From the NCBI GenBank assembly GCA_963824095.1, contig CAWGNS010000014.1:310001-374000 (forward strand): a DNA stretch of 64,000 nucleotides, in the 5' to 3' direction. Of this stretch, positions 42,644-51,031 are shown piece after piece. Below the pieces are notes generated by a model, which did not search any database, had not been told where the DNA came from, and saw only the letters and a program-made list of their open reading frames with translations. This DNA is from JBBDWJ01 sp963824095. GTDB lineage: Bacteria > Acidobacteriota > Terriglobia > Bryobacterales > UBA6623. Each line of letters begins with the position of its first letter. The stretch's first letter is position 1. The position numbers were made by a program, and so were the translations under genes.

Positions 42644-43021
42644 GAGAGAGTTGGTTTCTCTATTTATTGAGAGAAAGATGGGTAGTTTAGCATGGTGGGC
42701 AGGCGTGGCGCGGGTTCTGGATTACGCTTTGGTTATTTTTTCTGAAAATTGATTGATTATTGAGTGTAATTTTGTGGAGCGCGTGGCGGAGGACTGGCTC
42801 CGGATGGTGGGCCGGGCTTGATCAGCGCTCCCTTACCGTCGCGGCTCTGAGAGGCCGTGGGGCGGCTCTGCGTGCGCGTTTGGGCGGCCGTGGGAGCGGC
42901 TCGAGGTGGCCTTGGGGCCGATTGAGTCCGGGGCCTTGTCGAAAGGCGCTATCCTGGGCTGGGCAATTGCTCTACATGCTGGCGGCAGGTCGCGAGCGGT
43001 CGGGCGTTGCCGGAAACCATC
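42644..43021. promoter_or_regulatory. Divergent regulatory region with inverted repeat and AT-rich block
   Basis: Spacer between the NfrB-like gene (minus) and the amidohydrolase (plus). 42655-42676 has TTTCTCT and AGAGAAA arms around an 8-base AT-rich loop, 12 bases from the NfrB-like start. An unusually AT-rich block lies at 42715-42775 (TTTTTTCTGAAAATTGATTG) and is the likely promoter zone. No gene is seen. Confidence 0.4.
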
Positions 43022-44788
43022 ATGCGATTTATTTACCGGACAGTCCTTTTTGCGAGCGCTCTGCTACTTTCTTCGGCGGTGGGTTGGCCCCAACAGGGCT
43101 TGCGCGGCCCCTCGATTCCCGACGGCCCCGCCGATGTTCTCTACTACAACGGCAAGATCATCACGATGTGGGCCGAAAAGCCGATCGCGGAATCGGTGGC
43201 GATCGGCGGCGGGCGCATCCTGGCGGTCGGGGACACGCAGATGGTGGGCCGTAGCGTGGGGCCCCGCACGCGCCAGATCGATCTCAAGGGCAAGACGATG
43301 CTGCCGGGGCTGATCGATAGCCACGTGCACCCGATCATGGCGGCGCTGGCCGAGCGCGACGGCGAGATACCGGTGATGCGCGACTTCGCCGACCTGCGGG
43401 CGTACGTCGAGAAGGCGGTGAAGACGACCCCGGCCGATAAGCTCGTGTTCGTGCCCAAGGTCTATTCGACGCGGCTTAAAGAGCGCCGTTACCCGACGCG
43501 CTGGGAACTCGACAAGTTCAGCGGCGACCACAAGGTGATGCTCGATAACGGCTACGCCGCGGCTCTGAATTCGGCGGCGCTGGCGGCGGTGGGTATCACG
43601 CGCGATACGCCGCAGCCGGAGGACGGCAAGATCATCACCGACCCCAAGACGGGCGAGCCGACCGGGCTGATCCTGGGCGCGCGGCGCCTGGTGAGCGGCC
43701 TGCTCGAACAGCGCACGTTCTCCGACGAGGATCGTGTTTGGGCGTTGCGCGAGATGCAAAAAGCCTATAACCGCGCCGGGCTGACCAGCGTCATCGACCG
43801 CGCCCAAGGGCCCGAAGGGATCCGCGCTTATCAGACGCTGTGGGCGAAAGGCGCGCTGACGGTGCGCACCAACATTACGATTCTGCTCGATGGCGAGGCG
43901 CCGCTGGCCGATCTGACACGGCATATCCAAACGCTGACCCCGACGACGGGCTTCGGCGACGATTTCATGCGCATCGGCCCGCTGAAGATCTTTCTCGACG
44001 GCGGCATCCTGATCGGCACGGCTTATCTGCGCGCGCCCTACGGCGAGCACACCGAAGTGTATGGCTTCCACGACCCCGACTATCGCGGCGTGCTGCGCGT
44101 GCCGCGGGAGAATATCAACGCCATGGCCAAGCTGGCCGACCGGCTGGGCTGGCAGATGACCGCGCACACCACCGGCGGCGCCTCGACCGACGCGCTGCTC
44201 GACGCCTATGAAGCCGCCGACCGCGAGCAGTCGATTCGCGACCGCCGCTTCACGCTGACGCACGCGAATTTCGTCAACCCGAGCGCCATCGCGCGGGCCA
44301 AGAAGCTCGGCGTGGTGATCGATATGCAGCCGGCCTGGTACCACTTCGACGCGCCGGCGCTGGCGACAGTGCTGGGCCCCGAGCGCATGAAATACTTTCA
44401 GCCCTACAAGTCGATCTTCGACGCCGGCGTCATCGTCGCCGGGGGCTCCGACCACATGATCAAGTTCGACGATAAGCTGTCGACCAACCCCTACAACCCG
44501 TTTTTTGGGATGTGGATGGTGGTCAGCCGTAAGACCACCGAGGGAACCGTCTATAACCCCGAGCAGAAGCTCAGCCGCGAGCAGGCGCTGAAGATGTGGA
44601 CCTGGAACGCGGCCTACCTCTCGTTCGACGAGCGGATCAAAGGGTCGATCGAGCCGGGCAAGCTGGCCGACATGGTTGTCATCGACCGCGACTATTTGAC
44701 CTGCCCCGAGGATGAGATTCAAAACATCGAGGCGCTGCAGACGATCGTCGGCGGCAAAGTGGTCTATGACCGCGCGGCGGCGAAATAG
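43022..44788 (+). CDS. Exported amidohydrolase family 3 protein (YtcJ-like)
   Basis: 588 aa. A signal peptide (MRFIYRTVLFASALLLSSAVGWPQQ) precedes the domain. YYNGKIITMW, the metal motif LPGLIDSHVHP, EPTGLILGARR, SDHMIKFDD and GKLADMVVIDRDYL mark the YtcJ/amidohydrolase_3 group, which hydrolyses N-acyl or amide bonds in a wide range of substrates. The ATG at 43022 begins the signal; a frame start five codons earlier at 43007 is unlikely. The mature protein would be periplasmic. Substrate unknown. Confidence 0.88.
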   Translation: MRFIYRTVLFASALLLSSAVGWPQQGLRGPSIPDGPADVLYYNGKIITMWAEKPIAESVAIGGGRILAVGDTQMVGRSVGPRTRQIDLKGKTMLPGLIDSHVHPIMAALAERDGEIPVMRDFADLRAYVEKAVKTTPADKLVFVPKVYSTRLKERRYPTRWELDKFSGDHKVMLDNGYAAALNSAALAAVGITRDTPQPEDGKIITDPKTGEPTGLILGARRLVSGLLEQRTFSDEDRVWALREMQKAYNRAGLTSVIDRAQGPEGIRAYQTLWAKGALTVRTNITILLDGEAPLADLTRHIQTLTPTTGFGDDFMRIGPLKIFLDGGILIGTAYLRAPYGEHTEVYGFHDPDYRGVLRVPRENINAMAKLADRLGWQMTAHTTGGASTDALLDAYEAADREQSIRDRRFTLTHANFVNPSAIARAKKLGVVIDMQPAWYHFDAPALATVLGPERMKYFQPYKSIFDAGVIVAGGSDHMIKFDDKLSTNPYNPFFGMWMVVSRKTTEGTVYNPEQKLSREQALKMWTWNAAYLSFDERIKGSIEPGKLADMVVIDRDYLTCPEDEIQNIEALQTIVGGKVVYDRAAAK

Positions 44789-44873
44789 GGCGGCCGGCGC
44801 TCGGATGTAGGGTTTCCGGGGTCGCCGGCGAGCGGTCTTCCCGTATTTCCCGCAATTGCCGATAAGAATGCTT

Positions 44874-44897
44874 GGGACAGACAATCCGGTCTGTTTC
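44874..44897. repeat. Diverged GGACAGACA-type palindrome
   Basis: GGGACAGAC and GGTCTGTTTC arms around a short loop, between the amidohydrolase and the MotB-like gene. A member of the family at 476 and 9229. Confidence 0.55.
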
Positions 44898-44981
44898 GGC
44901 GGGGCGTTCCCGTGGCCCGATTCCTTTGTGGGCCATGGACCAGCCGCCTGCCGGACGGGCCCCACACCTCGAGGAGACGGA

Positions 44982-45728
44982 TTGCCCAAACGCAAACACC
45001 CGGCTGAGGAAAATCATGAACGGTGGCTGGTCTCCTATGCCGATTTCGTGACGTTGCTGTTCGCGTTTTTTGTGGTCATGTTCGCGCACTCGAACATGGA
45101 CAAAGACAAGGTGCAGCAGTTCGCCGAGCAATTCCAGAACTATGTGGAGCGGCTGCCGGCCCCTTCCGAGGCCCCCGCGGCCGCGCCGCCCAAGGCCGCC
45201 GTTCCGGTGCTGCTGCCGACGCAGGAAGCTCTGACCATGGCGGAGATGAAAGGTTCGATCGAGCAGCTCAAGCGCGACCTGGGCAACGAGATCCAGCAAG
45301 GCAAGGTGGAGTTGTCGCTGCAAGCCCGCGGTCTGATCATGAGCTTGCGGGACTCGGCGTTTTTCGCTCCCGGAGAAGCCGTGTTGGAGCCCGATGCGTT
45401 TGGGACGCTGAACAAGGTGGCCGAAGCGTTGACGCGGATTCCGGGGCAGATCCGGCTGGAAGGTCACACCGACGATACGCCGATTCACACCCCGGAATAC
45501 CCCTCCAACTGGCAGCTTTCGGCGGCGCGCGCGATCACGGTGCTGCGGCTGTTGACGACGCGCTATCACATCGACCCCGACCGGCTGGCGGCCGCCGGGT
45601 ATGGCGAGTTTCGTCCTCTGGTGGCTAACGATTCGCCGGAAGACCGGGCCAAGAACCGGCGCGTGGACGTGGCTATTTTGACCAAGGACGCGGCGGCGAT
45701 GGAGCCGGGGGAGGCGGCGGTTCGCTAG
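44982..45728 (+). CDS. MotB-like stator protein with OmpA/peptidoglycan-binding domain
   Basis: 248 aa. After a basic N-terminus the single membrane helix RWLVSYADFVTLLFAFFVVMF carries Asp21, at the position of the proton-binding Asp in MotB/PomB. A helical linker with Pro/Ala-rich segment leads to an OmpA domain: DSAFFAPGEAVLEPDAFGTL, LEGHTDDTPIH, NWQLSAARAITVLRLL and AKNRRVDVAIL. Such proteins anchor a stator ring to the wall. The TTG at 44982 has GAGGAG 5 bases upstream. No MotA partner is adjacent and no flagellar or gliding genes are in the window. Confidence 0.87.
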   Translation: MPKRKHPAEENHERWLVSYADFVTLLFAFFVVMFAHSNMDKDKVQQFAEQFQNYVERLPAPSEAPAAAPPKAAVPVLLPTQEALTMAEMKGSIEQLKRDLGNEIQQGKVELSLQARGLIMSLRDSAFFAPGEAVLEPDAFGTLNKVAEALTRIPGQIRLEGHTDDTPIHTPEYPSNWQLSAARAITVLRLLTTRYHIDPDRLAAAGYGEFRPLVANDSPEDRAKNRRVDVAILTKDAAAMEPGEAAVR

Positions 45729-46038
45729 TGGCGTAGGACTGCGGCCTGTGCAAACAGTGGGGGCTGGTGGGATGCGCGAGGGAGGAGCGTTCCACGAACA
45801 TTGTCGCGGTGGGTTTGTTGGGACTCCCCGGCCGGGGCTTGGTCCCTTGCTCCAACATTTTTAGGGCGGGGCCCTACGTCGCGACGAATCGCGAAGCGGC
45901 AAACCTGGAGGTTCGCACAACGGGTGGCGCGGGTCCGGCCTCTGAGGCGCGGCTGTGAGGCTTCCTTGCTTGGCGAGGTGGGGGCGTTTGTTCGTTCGCG
46001 ATTGCCTGGAGTTCGAGCGGTTTGCGGTTTTGATGCGT
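45729..46038. other. Intergenic region, 310 bp, one short repeat motif
   Basis: Between convergent genes. 45900-45916 is the reverse complement of 531-547 (17 bp, core AACCTCCAGG). Otherwise nothing notable and no gene is supported. Confidence 0.45.
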
Positions 46039-47427
46039 TCAGGCGGCTATGCGGCGGGCGTGGGCTTTCATTTCTACCCGGTTGGCCCAGACGAACAGCA
46101 GGATCAGGCCTACGGCGATCAGGCCTACTGAGAGACCGACCCATAGGCCGGGGGCTCCCCAGCCGAGTTGGAAGCAGAGGATGTAGCCAATCGGCAGGCC
46201 GAGCAGCCAGTGGCCGACCAGATTCGTCGCGACCGGGGTGCGCGTGTCGCCGGCTCCGCGGAGGATGCCGGTCGCGACCACTTGTATCCCATCGAAGAGC
46301 TGGAAAAATGCGGCGATGAATAACAAGGTCACGCCGGTGGCGACGACCTCGGGATCGGTGGTAAAACCGCGCAGGATCAGGCGCGGGATCAGAAACAGCG
46401 TCAGCCCCGCCAGGCTCATGAAGGTCGCAGCGAGAAACAGGGCGGTCCAGCCCGAGCGGCGGGCGCCGGGAGGATCGCGGCGGCCCAGCGCCTGGCCGAC
46501 GCGCACGGCTCCGGCGGAGGAGATCCCCAGCGGCACCATGAAGGTGACGGTGACGATGTTGAGCGCGATCTGGTGCGCCGCCAGGGACACCGGATCGAGC
46601 CGGCCGATCAGGGCGGTAGCCGCGGCGAATACGCCGATCTCGAGGCCGCGTTGGATGGCCGCCGGAAAGCCGAGCTGCACCAGGGACCGGATGCGCTCCA
46701 GGTCGAGTTTCAGCGAGCGGCGCGACAGGCCGACGTCGTAGCGGCGTTCCCGGTAGAGGATATACGCCAGCAGGCCCAGGCACATGTAGAGCCGCGAGAC
46801 GCAGGTCGCCCAGCCGGCGCCCTCGGCGCCCATCGCGCGGAACCCCAGGTGCCCGAAGATCAGCACCCAGTTGGTGAACACGTTGACCAGGTTGGCGCTC
46901 ACCAGCACGACCATGATGGGGCGCACCAGGCTCATCCCCTGCAGATAGTGGCGGAAGGCGGTGAACAGCAGCAGCGGCGGCAGGCTCCAGATCACCGCGC
47001 GGATGTAGGGAATGGTGAGCACGAGCACGTCCGGGTTCAGACCCCAATCGCGCAACAGAGGAACGGCGACGCTCATCAGCACCATCAGGATCGGAGCGAG
47101 GGCGAGGCAAAGATAGACGGCCTGGAACAGGGTATGGTGGCAGTCTTCGAGGTCACCGGCGCCGAACGCCTGGGGCACCAGGGTATCGAGGCCCAACAGC
47201 AACCCGGTGCCGAAAATACCGAGGGCGAAGAACACGATGCTGCCGACGCCGACAGCCCCGATGGCCTCGGCGCTCACGCGGCCGACCATGACGGTGTCGA
47301 CCACGCCCATCGCGGTCCAGCCCAGCTCGGCTAGCACCACCGGGGCGGCCAGCGCGACCATCGGCCGCAATTCCTTCCGCAGAGCTTTCCGCGCCGCCTC
47401 GATGCGAACCACCAAACTCACTCCCAT
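46039..47427 (-). CDS. MATE-family multidrug/Na+ antiporter
   Basis: 462 aa with 12 membrane segments. MVALAAPVVLAELGWTAMGVVDTVMVGRVSAEAIGAVGVGS is the MATE N-terminal half, repeated in the second half as LEIGVFAAATALIGRLDPVSLAAHQIALNI. GAGDTRTPVATNLVGHW is also characteristic. It exports cationic drugs or metabolites using Na+ or H+. The ATG at 47427 begins the protein with a normal cytoplasmic N-terminus; a longer frame (47553) gives unrelated Pro/Ser-rich residues. It is the first gene upstream of the mod region but not in its operon. Confidence 0.9.
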   Translation of the reverse strand: MGVSLVVRIEAARKALRKELRPMVALAAPVVLAELGWTAMGVVDTVMVGRVSAEAIGAVGVGSIVFFALGIFGTGLLLGLDTLVPQAFGAGDLEDCHHTLFQAVYLCLALAPILMVLMSVAVPLLRDWGLNPDVLVLTIPYIRAVIWSLPPLLLFTAFRHYLQGMSLVRPIMVVLVSANLVNVFTNWVLIFGHLGFRAMGAEGAGWATCVSRLYMCLGLLAYILYRERRYDVGLSRRSLKLDLERIRSLVQLGFPAAIQRGLEIGVFAAATALIGRLDPVSLAAHQIALNIVTVTFMVPLGISSAGAVRVGQALGRRDPPGARRSGWTALFLAATFMSLAGLTLFLIPRLILRGFTTDPEVVATGVTLLFIAAFFQLFDGIQVVATGILRGAGDTRTPVATNLVGHWLLGLPIGYILCFQLGWGAPGLWVGLSVGLIAVGLILLFVWANRVEMKAHARRIAA

Positions 47428-47661
47428 CGATGATCGGTGGTTTGACACCACGTTGGCAAGGTTGGAGCGTTTTGTAGGTCCCGTGGCGGGTTTCGGTGAT
47501 GGAGATGGGTGAGTCCGGGAGGGTCCCCGGCCGATAGAGGTGCTTGGAGCCACCGCTTGCTTGCGCGCGCGGCTCGGATGGGGGCGGCTCGGATCGGCGG
47601 CGGTGGAGATCCGGCCGGGGGGGCCGCCGGGTTCTGGGATCGGCGCGAGGTTCGGGGGATG

Positions 47662-48752
47662 CTAGCCTCGGGGGATGAAATGGATGGCCGTGGCTTTCAC
47701 GGCCGCGACTACGGTGTCGCCCGGGGAGAGGCCTAGCTCTGCTTGCGCTTGCTTGGTGACGAGGGCGGTTAGCGGAAAGCCGCAATCCACCGAGACGCGC
47801 ACGAGGGCGCCCTCCGGCAGGACCGACGTGACGGTGCCGCGCAGTTGATTCCGCACGCTGGCGTGGGTCTCGTGCCGCTGCGCCAGCACGACGTCTTCGG
47901 CGCGAATGCACAGGAAGCCTGGTCCCGTCGGGATTGCGTCCGGGCCGGCGGCCTGCACCACCACCTCACCGATGCGCAGCTCGGCGATGCCGTCCCGGGA
48001 GCGGACGACTTGGGCGGGAATGACGCTCTCGGTGCCCACCGATTGGGCAACGGCCAGGTCGGCGGGACGCTGAAAGACTTCGTGCGCCGCGCCGCTCTGC
48101 CGTACGCGCCCCTCGGCCATCACCACGAGCCGGTCGGCCAGCGCCAAGGCTTCGGTGCGGTCGTGGGTGACGACGATGGCCGGGGTCCCCAGCCGCAGCA
48201 GTTGCTTGCGCAACTCGATCCGCAGTCGCTCGCGGGTCGGCGCATCGAGGGCCGATAGCGGCTCGTCGAGAAGTAACAGCCTCGGACGCGGCGCGACGGC
48301 GCGGGCCAGCGCGACGCGCTGCCGCTGGCCTCCCGAAATCTGCGCCGGGTAACGGCTGCGCAACTCGGTGATGTCGAGCCGTTCGAGCACTTCCGCGACC
48401 GTTGCCGCGCGTTGCTGGCGGCTCAGCGACGCCAGGCCGTAGGACACGTTGCCCTCGACGGTGAGGTGCGGGAACAGGGCGTAGTCCTGGAACAGAAATC
48501 CCAGGCGGCGTGGCTGGGGGGGACGAACAGGCCGGCGTCGGAGTCGAACCAGGTTTCGCCGTCGTAGCGAATGAATCCCTGGTCGGGTCTTTCCAGCCCG
48601 GCGAGGCAGCGCAACAAGGTCGTCTTGCCGGCACCGGAGGGTCCGAACAACACGCTGACCGGTGCCTGGTCGAGGTCGAGGCTCATTTCCGCCTCGATCG
48701 CCACGCCGTTGGCGAAACGCTTGCGGATGTTGAGGGTTAACTGCTTGGCCAC
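47662..48752 (-). CDS. modC: Molybdate ABC transporter ATP-binding protein ModC, apparent frameshift
   Basis: The GTG at 48752 starts VAKQLTLNIRKRFANGV and continues through Walker A GPSGAGKTT to GLFVPP. At a run of seven G (48516-48522, C on the coding strand) the frame breaks. The second frame resumes exactly with QPRRLGFLFQDYALFPHLTVEG, then signature SGGQRQRVALARAV, Walker B and a C-terminal TOBE/molybdate-binding domain, ending at 47662. An eighth C would give VPPQPRR, as in intact ModC. So a single 1-base deletion in a homopolymer explains it, either real or an assembly error. The gene overlaps modB by 16 bases. Confidence 0.92.
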
Positions 48753-49411
48753 ACTGTCCAGACTCTGCGCTGAAGCCCGTACGTTACCGCAAGCACGGCG
48801 AAGGAAACAATCAGCAGCAGCGCGGCGGTCTGGCCGGCGGCGGCGTAGTCGAGCGACTGCACTTCGTCGTAGACGGCGATCGAGACGGTGCGCGTGACGC
48901 CGGGGAGATTGCCGCCGACCATCAGCACCACGCCGAATTCGCCGAGCGTGTGGGCGAAGCTGAGCACCATACCGGTGACGAAGCCGGGCAGCGACAGCGG
49001 CAGAATCAGCCGGAAGAACGTGGACGTCCGCGACGCGCCCAGACACCACGAAGCCTCGATCAGGCGGCGGTCGACCGAGGCGAAAGCCGCCGCGAACGGC
49101 TGCACGGCGAAAGGCAGGCTGTAAAGCACGGAAGCGACCAGCAAGCCGCGGAAGGAAAACGGCAGCCAGCCGCCGGTCACTTGGTTATAGAAACGGCCGA
49201 CGGGGCTGTTGGGACCGATGGCCAGCAGAATGTAGAAACCGAGAACGGTAGGCGGCAGCACCAGCGGCAGCGCCACCACCGCCTCGACCAGAAATTTCCA
49301 GCGCCGTTTGGTGAAGGTGAGCCAGAGGGCGATGGGCGTGCCGATCGCGATGAGAATCAGCACCGTCCAGAACGAGAGCCGCACGCTCAGCCAAAGAGCT
49401 TCCCACTGCAA
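48737..49411 (-). CDS. modB: Molybdate ABC transporter permease ModB
   Basis: 224 aa, five to six membrane segments. The binding-protein-dependent transport permease loop EASWCLGASRTSTFFRLILPLSLPG is the site that touches the ATPase. TLGEFGVVLMVGGNLPGVTRTVSIAVYDEV is specific to ModB/CysW-type molybdate permeases. The TTG at 49411 has AGGAG 8 bases upstream and lies 2 bases after the modA stop. Confidence 0.95.
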   Translation of the reverse strand: MQWEALWLSVRLSFWTVLILIAIGTPIALWLTFTKRRWKFLVEAVVALPLVLPPTVLGFYILLAIGPNSPVGRFYNQVTGGWLPFSFRGLLVASVLYSLPFAVQPFAAAFASVDRRLIEASWCLGASRTSTFFRLILPLSLPGFVTGMVLSFAHTLGEFGVVLMVGGNLPGVTRTVSIAVYDEVQSLDYAAAGQTAALLLIVSFAVLAVTYGLQRRVWTVWPSS

Positions 49412-49413
49412 GG

Positions 49414-50257
49414 CTATTCTCCTGGTAGAAAGAATCCGTAGCGGCGCAGGATGCCTTTGCCGCGGGCGGAAAGCACAAAGCTACGAAACTCGGCGGCGCC
49501 GCCGGCGTTGGCCGCGTAGGCGAGAATCGCGCCGCCTTGTTCCAGCCGGGGATAGGCGCTTTCGGGGATCTGCCAATATTTCCCTACGCCGCGCACCTCC
49601 GGCGCCAGGGCCAGCGACAGAGCGACGATGCCGGCTTCGGCCGAGCCGCTTTGCACAAACTGCAAGGTCTGCGAAACATTCTCGCCGAAGACCAGCTTGC
49701 TCTGCACTTTCTCGTAAATTCCGAGCGAGCGCAGTGCGGCTTCGGCAGCTCGACCGTAGGGGGCATGCGCGGGGTTGGCGATCGCGATGTGACGGACGCC
49801 GGGGTCTTCCAACGCCTCGATGCCGCGATTCTCCAGGTCCAACGCGTTGGATTGCAGCGTCCATACGACGATGTGACCCACCGCGTAGACGAACAGGCTT
49901 CCTTCCTGGATCAGGCCCGCCTGCTGCAACTGGCGTGGATAGGTGACGTCGGCCGAGAAGTAAAGATCGAAGGGGGCGCGGTTCTGGAGCTGCGCGTAGA
50001 AGTTGCCCGACGAGCCGTAGGAGACTTTCACGGCGAGGTCGGGGCGCGCCTTTTGAAACTCGTCGACGAGCTGGTCCATCGCGAAACGCAGATCGGAGGC
50101 AGCGGCAACGGTGATGCTGGCGGGCTTCTTGGCCTGCGCGGACTTCCCTTCCCTCGGAGCGCCGCCGCACGCGGAGAATGCGAGCAGAGCCAGCAGGAGG
50201 AAGCCGAGCGGGGTTGCGGTTGAGGATGGAGCGCCGGCGCGTCGAGCAAGTGGGCAT
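49414..50257 (-). CDS. modA: Molybdate-binding lipoprotein ModA, start region probably frameshifted
   Basis: The mature part is complete: SITVAAASDLRFAMDQLVDEF, KVSYGSSGNFYAQLQNRAPFD, ANPAHAPYGRAAEAAL and ENVSQTLQFVQSG are ModA motifs for oxyanion binding. The hydrophobic core LGFLLLALLAFSACGG has a lipobox Cys, so it is a lipoprotein. In that frame there is no start with a signal peptide: only a GTG at 50475, about 96 codons ahead of the lipobox. In the neighbouring frame, ATG at 50257 gives MPTCSTRRRSILNRNP, and removing one C from a CCCC run (50210-50213) joins it to LGFLLLALL as a perfect lipoprotein signal. The start shown is that ATG. Confidence 0.9.
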
Positions 50258-50480
50258 GGAGCTGGGCATCGCGTAGCCGGGCATGCAGGACCGCGGTCCT
50301 CGTCGTGGCCGCATCGTTCCCACGGTATCGCTGTTCCGCATCTAAAAACGAGAGCGAAGAGACTGGAGCCGCGCCCGCCAATCGAGCCCCTCCTCGTTTT
50401 GAGCGAGCGCGGCGTTTTGAGCCAGCGCGGCAGATGGCCGAACGATCCGGAGCCGGGGGACAGCAGCCAAATCACGGTTG

Positions 50481-50502
50481 CGCATATTGTCTTGTATAAC
50501 AG
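50481..50502. promoter_or_regulatory. Possible ModE-like operator between modA and the molybdopterin-domain gene
   Basis: CGCATATTGTCTTGTATAAC partly matches the ModE site CG.TATATA-N6-TATATAACG, in the AT-rich divergent spacer (50476-50514) that must hold the promoters. TATTAT at 50504-50509 could be a -10. Weak match, site not tested. Confidence 0.3.
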
Positions 50503-50514
50503 ATATTATCGTTT

Positions 50515-51026
50515 ATGAACAACCCACCGCCCCGGGCCGGCGCTCTCGCTGGGGCGCTTCTTTTGTTGCTTGTGGTTGGCGCGGCGGCTCAACCACCGGC
50601 GGCCGGCATCGCGCTCAAGATCACAGACGACATTCCCGCGCAGCTCCAGCCATCGCTCGAACAGGTTCGCGCCATGCCCCGGGCTGCGGTCCAGGTGAGC
50701 CGCGACGGCGCCACCAAAGAGTACGAGGAAGTCTGACTGCACGAGGTTTTGAAAAGGTGGGGGCTCCGAAGGGGCCGCGAGCTCCGCAGCAAGGCCTTGG
50801 CGAGCTACGTTGTCGCGAAGGCGCGTGACGGTTATCAGGTGGTATTCTCTCTGGTTGAGTTGGACCCGGCCTTCCGGGACAACGAAATCCTGCTCGCGGA
50901 CAGCGTCGATGGCCAGCCGTTGGCCGGCGATCGAGATCCGGTCCGTCTCGTTGTTCCGCACGAAGGGCCGGGGGCCCGCTCCATTCGCATGCTGACGAGC
51001 TGGAGAAAGTGCGCCTCAGGAAGTAG
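50515..51026 (+). pseudogene. Molybdopterin-binding oxidoreductase-domain protein, disrupted by an in-frame TGA and an indel
   Basis: A signal peptide (ALAGALLLLLVVGAAAQP) and the first part of a small molybdopterin-type domain end at a TGA (50734-50736) after AAVQVSRDGATKEYEEV. The same frame continues without gap as LHEVLKRWGL, SYVVAKARDGYQVVFSL and DPVRLVVPHE, clearly the rest of the same family. After IRMLTS a single-base loss (AGC-TGG for AGC-CTGG) breaks the frame; the shifted frame gives LEKVRLRK and a stop at 51026, just 5 bases before the regulator gene. Two lesions suggest decay. The intact family is an exported small molybdopterin protein. Confidence 0.8.
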
Positions 51027-51031
51027 CCGCG

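Noticed and set aside
50734..50736. TGA as selenocysteine in the molybdopterin-domain gene
   Set aside because: The family has no Cys at that place, a second frameshift is present, and no SECIS-like hairpin was seen downstream.
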